A stretch of 64,000 bases of DNA from Ochromonas danica (taxonomy: Eukaryota; Sar; Chrysophyceae; Chromulinales; Chromulinaceae): the NCBI GenBank assembly GCA_015146655.1, contig VKHL01000010.1, positions 186,001 through 250,000 of the forward strand. Direction: 5' to 3'. The notes under the pieces were generated by a model that was not told where the DNA came from, made no database searches, and was given only the letters and a program-made list of their open reading frames with translations. The position numbers and the translations under genes are program-made. Below are positions 57,901 through 64,000 of the stretch, piece by piece. The number at the start of each line of letters is the position of its first letter. Within the stretch, counting starts at the first letter, position 1.

Positions 57901-60900
57901 GCTTGGACCGATATGGTGACTGCAATTAGCAAGTGGCAACTAACTAACCTGGTAGCAATAGTTTAATCGTATTCAGGAAGAACAAGCCGAAGCGTCCAGT
58001 CAAAAGTGACATTATCTCCAGCCAGCAACCCTATACAACCCACAAGAAAATTACTATCTTGGCAACCGAGAACTATCAGCATAATCACTCACCATAGAAG
58101 CCGACAATTGCCAATACTGCATTTCTAGCACGTCTTCATACATAAGTACTGGCAATGCACCACAAAGCTTTCTCAGTGTATTCTTCATTTTTTCCGACCT
58201 TCGAATACTTTCCTGCTTTCTGCCTGAAGTTAGATTATTGCTTGACGCATTTTGTTTGGGTCTAACAAAGTAGTACGTCACACATGTCAATAAGAACGCA
58301 GTAAAATGCTCGGTAAGGTAAATGCTAACCTTGCCCCAATCATTGCAAAACAGATCAAAGGAGGTAAAACTATGCTAACCAATTCCATGCCTGGTAGACT
58401 TTTCATCGAGTGCGCTTCCGCCATGATATTATCAAACAATTGCTTGAAGAATCTCATACAGGAAAGTTGTAGTCGATACTGATCTACAATAAGCTGCTCA
58501 GACTCGGAACCATGTAATAGCCCTTCCTGTGGACTATTTCCCTCGAACAGAACTCTCTTTCGATCATTCTCTTGTACATTTGCATCTATCTTCGAAGGTT
58601 GTTCAGTTTCAATTGAGCTTATCTCTATTGTGCCACTCGAGCCAACAGTCCATAAAGACATCAACACAGTGAAGGGTAAGATAGACAAAGCCTTCACAAC
58701 CGAGTATCCAACTTTGGGAGAGTCACACGATATATCTCGAAGCCAATCAACAGCGTTTCGAGCAATGGAATGACCATGATTTGATGCAATAACCAAATCC
58801 ATGAAAGTCTCCAATATTTCAAGCCTGAAAGTTTGCACAGTGGATGAATATGCATCATACCTTTGACCATTGTTACGCATATCAATCCATCCTTTGACAG
58901 GAACAAGCTCGAAAATGGCTTGATAGACTTCAATGTTAATGAGCTTCGGGTTCTTGTTGATGATATACACCAAAGCCTTGTCGATCCCTTCTTTCTTCAA
59001 CGCTAAATAATCATCGTTGACACTTATCATTGCTTCCAAGATTCTGAAAATGGCTATGGCCTGTGGAGAGTCAGAGTTGATCAGTGGAAATAAACAGCGA
59101 TATCCTCCAAGATTCTTCAATGCTTGAGATAAACTAAGTGTGATATGCACAGATGACTTGCATAGCTGGCAATCATCTCTCACGCCCAGGGTCTCCATCA
59201 AGATTGGATACGGTCTTTCGCATCGCATTGTCGGAGTATAAACCTGCATTCCCTGAAATAGGTTCCTAAAATCATCTACAGTAGGCTTTAACTGTTGCTG
59301 CTTTTGAACCAATGGACTTTGATTACTTATGCCAGAAACGTATTGTCTCAATTCACTTTGTCCTAACGATGCTATTGCTTTCATCTGCCCCAACTTCACA
59401 TTCTTTTGCTGACAACCCTCATTGAAATACTGTTGGATCTCAAGCGAACTTTCAGGCAATCCATCAAAGATGCTAAAGTTGCAAAGCGAGCCTACAAATC
59501 CTCCTATACCAGCATTTAAAGCAGCGAGGAACCTTCCACACATCACTTTCGTTGCTGCGATGGATAAGTCTTCTTCAGGGGAATCTTTCGAGGATGACTT
59601 GTGGACGAATTCCATTACAGAAGAATACGCTTCGCCATTCATCATTTTTAATCCACCAAACATTATGTTTGCGGAGTCTTTGCTGCTCGATTCATCATCG
59701 AAAAAGTTGAACTCCGAGTCGCCACTACCACCTTTAGTTTTCTCTCGAGTAGCAAATCCTAAGGAAGAGAAATATTTTGCTTTTTGCTCTATGCCATCAA
59801 CCCAACAGCTGACTCCGTTTCTGGATATTGCCAAGCACAAAAGATGCCATTGCTTACAATCTTCAAATGAAAGATCCACATATCCATTTGGAAAGGCACA
59901 GAAACTCAATGATTGAAGCAGTGTTTGAATCGATGCAGACAAATGTCCTCTCCCGTTGATTGTCGCTGGGAAAGAAGAGTCAATACCATAGTCATACAAT
60001 TCTTCGCTGAATCCCAATATATACTGCATCATAGAAATACCGCACTGACTGTCAGAAGAAGGTGGCATGGAGTCTGCATTCGAGCTTTTCTTTGATGAGG
60101 TACCATCAGCATTTATTGGCAGCATGGACCAACAAAGCTGCACCGTTTTGCGCCAGCTTGACATCCGATTATATTGCGGTGGTTCTCCCAGGTGACTGCT
60201 GCTGCCTTTGGTGTTGGAGACCCTGACAGTGCGTAGGAATATTCTGAAGCAGTGCGAACCTCGAACAATTTCGAGCAGAATTCGATTTGAAATGTCGCTC
60301 ATCACCCCCAATCGCAGCCATGAGCAGATAGTCCATCCTTTTTCCAGTGAAGAAGAAACAGAAGGGAGGGGTAAGCCAGAGGTAAATGCATTGTCGCCGG
60401 AAAAATGCACGAAAGAATGAGGATTCAACTTCTCAACAGCATGCCCAAGAATAAACAGAATTTTATTCTGATGTGCATTACTGATTTGATTGGTTTGCAC
60501 GACATCCAGCAGTGACTTAACAGTAACCGTATTGAAGGAATAAGCCAACATTCGTGCGATTATGGAACCGATTTTATTCTGAATGAACTCGCTCAAATAT
60601 GGCAGTAACCTGGTCAAAACAACAGTCAGGCTTCGACTCACTCCCATGAGATGGCTATTGAAGGCATTGCACTCAATGAGATTACAAAGCATCTCAGCCA
60701 AAAGACTTTGCACAGCTTCAGAGCTGGATATGATTGCCGACAAGAGTAGTTCACAACTTTTCTCTCCGCGAAGAGAGATGGAAGAATAATTGGGCTCCCA
60801 ATTCAACAAATCAAGAGATGTAGTATCCCCTTGAACTTGTGGCATGAATAACCCCAAATGCTTCCGAAGTACTGCATAATACTCATCCAGGGTCTTCTGG

Positions 60901-63900
60901 GAGGAAGGAACTGGTATTTCATGACTAACTTTACTTTTTGTGCTCGGAGAATCGGCAGTAGCCACATCCTCAAATAAAGAATCTTCCGATATCCACGCTG
61001 AAAGACCAGCTCTTATCAACAATGAGTGGTGCAGAAGGACGATACCTTTGGCAGCATCCAGATAGCCGGGCTGACATATCTGATGTAGCATATCACAATA
61101 GGCCATCACAGGCAACTTTTGGGGCTTGCTGCCTGACCCTCCAATGAAGGGCAGTCGACTGGATTGCTCCAATTTATTATTGATTGCTTCCAATCGATTA
61201 GAATCAAGTGGTTTAGATCCCGATTTAGAATGTGTGGAAGAATCCACCAAGTCACCAACAAAGAATGACCCAATAGGCATAGTTTTAAAAGCTTGCAGAA
61301 CTGCAGCAACGGACTGCTGTGAGCTAAACGAACCACGACTCGCTTGATCACCGTGGATAGAAGACTGTTTTCCAACACTTTCAGACTCCCATCTTGACTC
61401 ATTTTCTACACTATGTACAGAGGTTGAGGATATATTCCTACGTGACGGTCTACGAATAAGTCGATTGGATGAAGGTTCGTGCTCGAAAAATGACGTTCTC
61501 AGCTCAGATTCAGAGGCAGGATTTCCATTCAAATATGGGCGAGTTTCAACTACTTTTGATTCTGTTCGAGAGCTCTCATGACTCTGAACATGAAGATCAA
61601 TTTTTCCCAAGCCATACCTAGCAATGTGTCTGCTACCAGAAGAAAGCAGCGCAATAAGATTCGATACAGGAAGACGAGGAGCCACCGGCCGCAAAGTATT
61701 CCATGTCAACAAAGCTGAGCACTCATGGGCGTAATATGTATACGATAAGGCATTCAAATCGATCTGATTGAACTTGATCTCTAACTCCTGTTGTAAGGGA
61801 ATGGAGCGTGCAAACAGTTGTAATACACATTTTCGACCAGATACAGTACTTGAAGATTTCTTGATGGTTGAAGGATCCGCTATTGTCACTCCTTTAGGAA
61901 GATGCGTGACGGATTGCCTGAAAGGTTTAGTTGGACAAAACGTTTGTCCTTTGTTTATGCAAAGTTCAAAGAAGAAAGTAGCTAAAACGCGGTCATAATC
62001 AGGATTATAATAACCTTGCTTGGAAACCAAGGATGCTTCATCAGCCAGCCGCAACAGTAAATTCGATATCACCTGCAATCCATACCGCTCTTCGATGCCA
62101 GCCTTTGCAAGTTCATTACCTGCGCAAAGTTCACCGAAAGCCACCAGCATAGACCACCAAATCTCCACCTCCATATCTGTAAGAGCCTCGGGAGGAGAGG
62201 ATAAATAACTGAAGCTATCTGGGATGAGCTCTTGAATGGCATGGACAGGAACTCCCACTATTAGTAAGATGCGATCTTCGCATATCAATTCATAGAGAGC
62301 AGAATGAATATGCATTCGATGAAAAGCATCCTTCACTTTTTGGTGACGAAGAGAGTAAGAATAGCACGGGCCAAATACGCCCCGATTTCTGGTCTTCTCG
62401 TTGAATGCAGACAAACCCAACCATTCGCCATCATCCTTATTCATAGAATCAATTGAATTGCCACGTGAATAGCGTGGGGTGAGAGGAGGCGCAGACAAAA
62501 AGGGAAGTTGTGAAAAAGCAAAAGGAGACAGAGGATGTAACTCAGAGAGGTCAGTTTCCGATGGACTTCCTGAGAGCAACAATCTCAACTCTTGTACGAC
62601 CATTAGCCGCGTGTTTAGATGGATTTGAGGCGGACCAATTGGACATCGCTCAAATGTGATGCTTTTTCGATGGATAGGCTTTAGAAAGGCCCTACGGCTT
62701 TGTTCAATAATCCGACTCCCTGAAATGTTCCCCTTCGTGTCAGAAATAGCAATCGCATCAGTTCTTAGAATCCAAACAAACCATTCCAAAAGTTTCTTCT
62801 GTGTATCCTCGGAGACTACATGAATCATCATCAAGCTACACTCACGTAATAACCACCAAATATAATGACGATCCAGAAGAGTTAGACAAGTCCTGTGAGA
62901 ATGATCGATGGCACAATGCACTAAAAGTGCATCACCTCCATAACTAAATAGCATTTCTATCATGAGTCTAAAATCAGCATGGAAGGCAAGAAGCTGCTCC
63001 ACGGAATAGGATGAAGAACTATCTGAAGTGCCTGGAAAGGCAGGATCATTTACTTCTTCCACAACGGTTCGATGTAGCATTCCCCGAGCCATATTTTGAC
63101 AAAGTAAGGACAATAAAATACGTCTTGAGTTGAGCTGGTTGGCTTCTGGAGGGGGGTGGTCAAGTGGACTACATTCATTTTGGTCGTGGCTGGCGGAAGT
63201 CACAGGCTCAGAATCGTCGAGAAGCGTCGTCCATAAACTAAAAGACTTCTCACTTGAATCACTTGCTGGTAAGACATCGTCTCGTAAGTTTGGTATAGAG
63301 TAATTTTCTGCCAGCAAATGTTGGGCAATGAAGAGCAGCATAGGCAGAGCTGAAGGAGGAAAGGGCAGCGAGTTTACTTTTCGATCATCCCATATATTTC
63401 GCAAAGAAGCCAACGCTAGCGCAGAGAGGAGTTCCCTTCTCTTTAAATATAGTAATCGTTGATCCACTAGTCCGTCTTCCCTGATCTCGGGAGATTTGCT
63501 TTTCACTACATGAGCATGCTTTACACAAAGCCAATAATCCTCGCCAATTTTGTGTTGCATTTCATTTAACCATCTCCCTCTGTTCATTGCTTCTTGAGCA
63601 GACATACGCATACGGATATGAGATCGCTTTAACACTGACTTGTGGAATACCTTATCACATTCCTCGCATAGACGATGAGATTGTTCCTGGAGACAGCTAA
63701 AAGGAAAAACACGTCAATATCAACTTCAAACAAACCTCAATTTCAGCTTCAATAGTACCTACCTGTCATGCAGACAAAAGCAAACAGCCAATTCAGCTTC
63801 GCAATTAGAGCATCGCAAACCACTATCATCACTTCTGTCAATCGCATCTGGTAACCAGCTAACCAACAATATCCCCAATAGAGAAAGAGGAAGGTCGGCA

Positions 63901-64000
63901 TCTCTCTCAGCCAAGCATCCACTCACAACTTGAAGAGTCTCCAAACTTGCCGATAAAAATTGGAGAAGATCTTCATTCCATGACAGCATTGAGTCTTCTG
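54963..64000 (-). CDS. BEACH-family-like ARM/ConA protein, 5' partial, lacking BEACH and WD40
   Basis: The gene runs off the right edge. Eight exons keep one frame: 64000-63763, 63696-58330, 58261-58093, 58030-57949, 57875-57564, 57490-55663, 55594-55294 and 55235-54963, giving at least 2,855 residues. The start of the visible part is a B-box-like zinc region (RCSNCEAELAVCFC to CLQEQSHRLCEECDKVFH) joined by the first visible intron. Armadillo-like helices follow, then a ConA-like lectin domain (FVHFSGDNAFTSGLPLPSV, KGWTICSWLRLG, later GFVGSLCNFSIFDG), encoded at about 60440-59430. The helical region after it (VALELMASPAVELRSIGIRL) also recalls neurobeachin, LYST and WDFY3. Those proteins continue with PH, BEACH and WD40 domains and act in membrane traffic. 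Here a helical coil (about 55594-55294) and a short tail end the protein. Confidence 0.7.

Noticed and set aside
1-64000. tRNA, rRNA, CRISPR or riboswitch features
   Set aside because: No cloverleaf with a GGTTCRANYCC-type arm, no rRNA signature and no regularly spaced repeat array was found by eye; a covariance-model scan would be needed to exclude short ncRNAs.

Overview
The window is nuclear DNA from a compact, AT-rich protist genome. Genes lie on both strands, mostly 80-400 bp apart, and are broken by many short GT-AG introns of about 50-95 nt that I could place by reading frame. Most proteins carry low-complexity Ser/Thr/Asn/Gln tracts. Two plastid-type proteins of bacterial origin (RimM and a YGGT/YlmG family protein) start with hydrophobic signal-like N termini. 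Several flagellar or basal-body proteins are present, as is a Crinkler-like REase-kinase gene. Together these suggest a flagellate stramenopile with a secondary plastid (an ochrophyte, perhaps chrysophyte-like). That assignment is inference; no rRNA or organelle marker is in the window.

Layout. 1-1084: no gene seen. 1085-2893 (-): Crinkler-like gene. 3104-4009 (+): PUB-domain protein. 4139-4556 (+): small, probably mitochondrial protein. 4690-7597 (-) and 7848-8612 (+): a divergent pair of flagellar genes, IQCH-like and UPF0193/EVG1-like. 8695-10184 (-) and 10354-10978 (+): a divergent pair of plastid-type genes, RimM and YGGT. 11118-14048 (-): SAS-4/CPAP centriole protein. 14328-17134 (-): MCM9 helicase. 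17362-21411 (+): a 13-exon gene joining a BED-type zinc finger to a DUF4954-like left-handed beta-helix protein. 21580-22034 (-): small Cys-rich protein. 22325-24764 (+): CFAP206.

24667-26268 is a rearranged junction: about 220 bp holding the tails of CFAP206 and of the next gene is present twice, with a 1.15 kb insert and an orphan ORF between the copies. Then follow 26230-27404 (-) a secreted or plastid DUF4168-like protein, 27700-28743 (+) FBXO9-like, 29039-29959 (-) PX-PH, 30518-32397 (-) TPR-methyltransferase, 32633-34396 (+) EHD/dynamin-like GTPase and 34538-35410 (-) methyltransferase.

The right part holds large genes. 35849-42221 (-) is a ~2040-residue helical-repeat protein of unknown family, divergent from 42571-49010 (+), a virilizer (m6A writer subunit). 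49254-52088 (+) is a leucine-rich-repeat protein. 52413-54956 (+) is MSH5. 54963-64000 (-) is the C-terminal ~2855 residues of a BEACH-family-like ARM/ConA protein that ends, unusually, without a BEACH or WD40 domain.

Functionally the window mixes cilium/basal body (IQCH, UPF0193, SAS-4, CFAP206), plastid (RimM, YGGT, perhaps the DUF4168-like protein), DNA replication, repair and meiosis (MCM9, MSH5), RNA methylation (virilizer) and membrane traffic (PX-PH, EHD-like, BEACH-like). There is no operon logic, but divergent pairs with short shared promoters are common and two of them share a compartment. All family calls come from reading the sequence without database searches.
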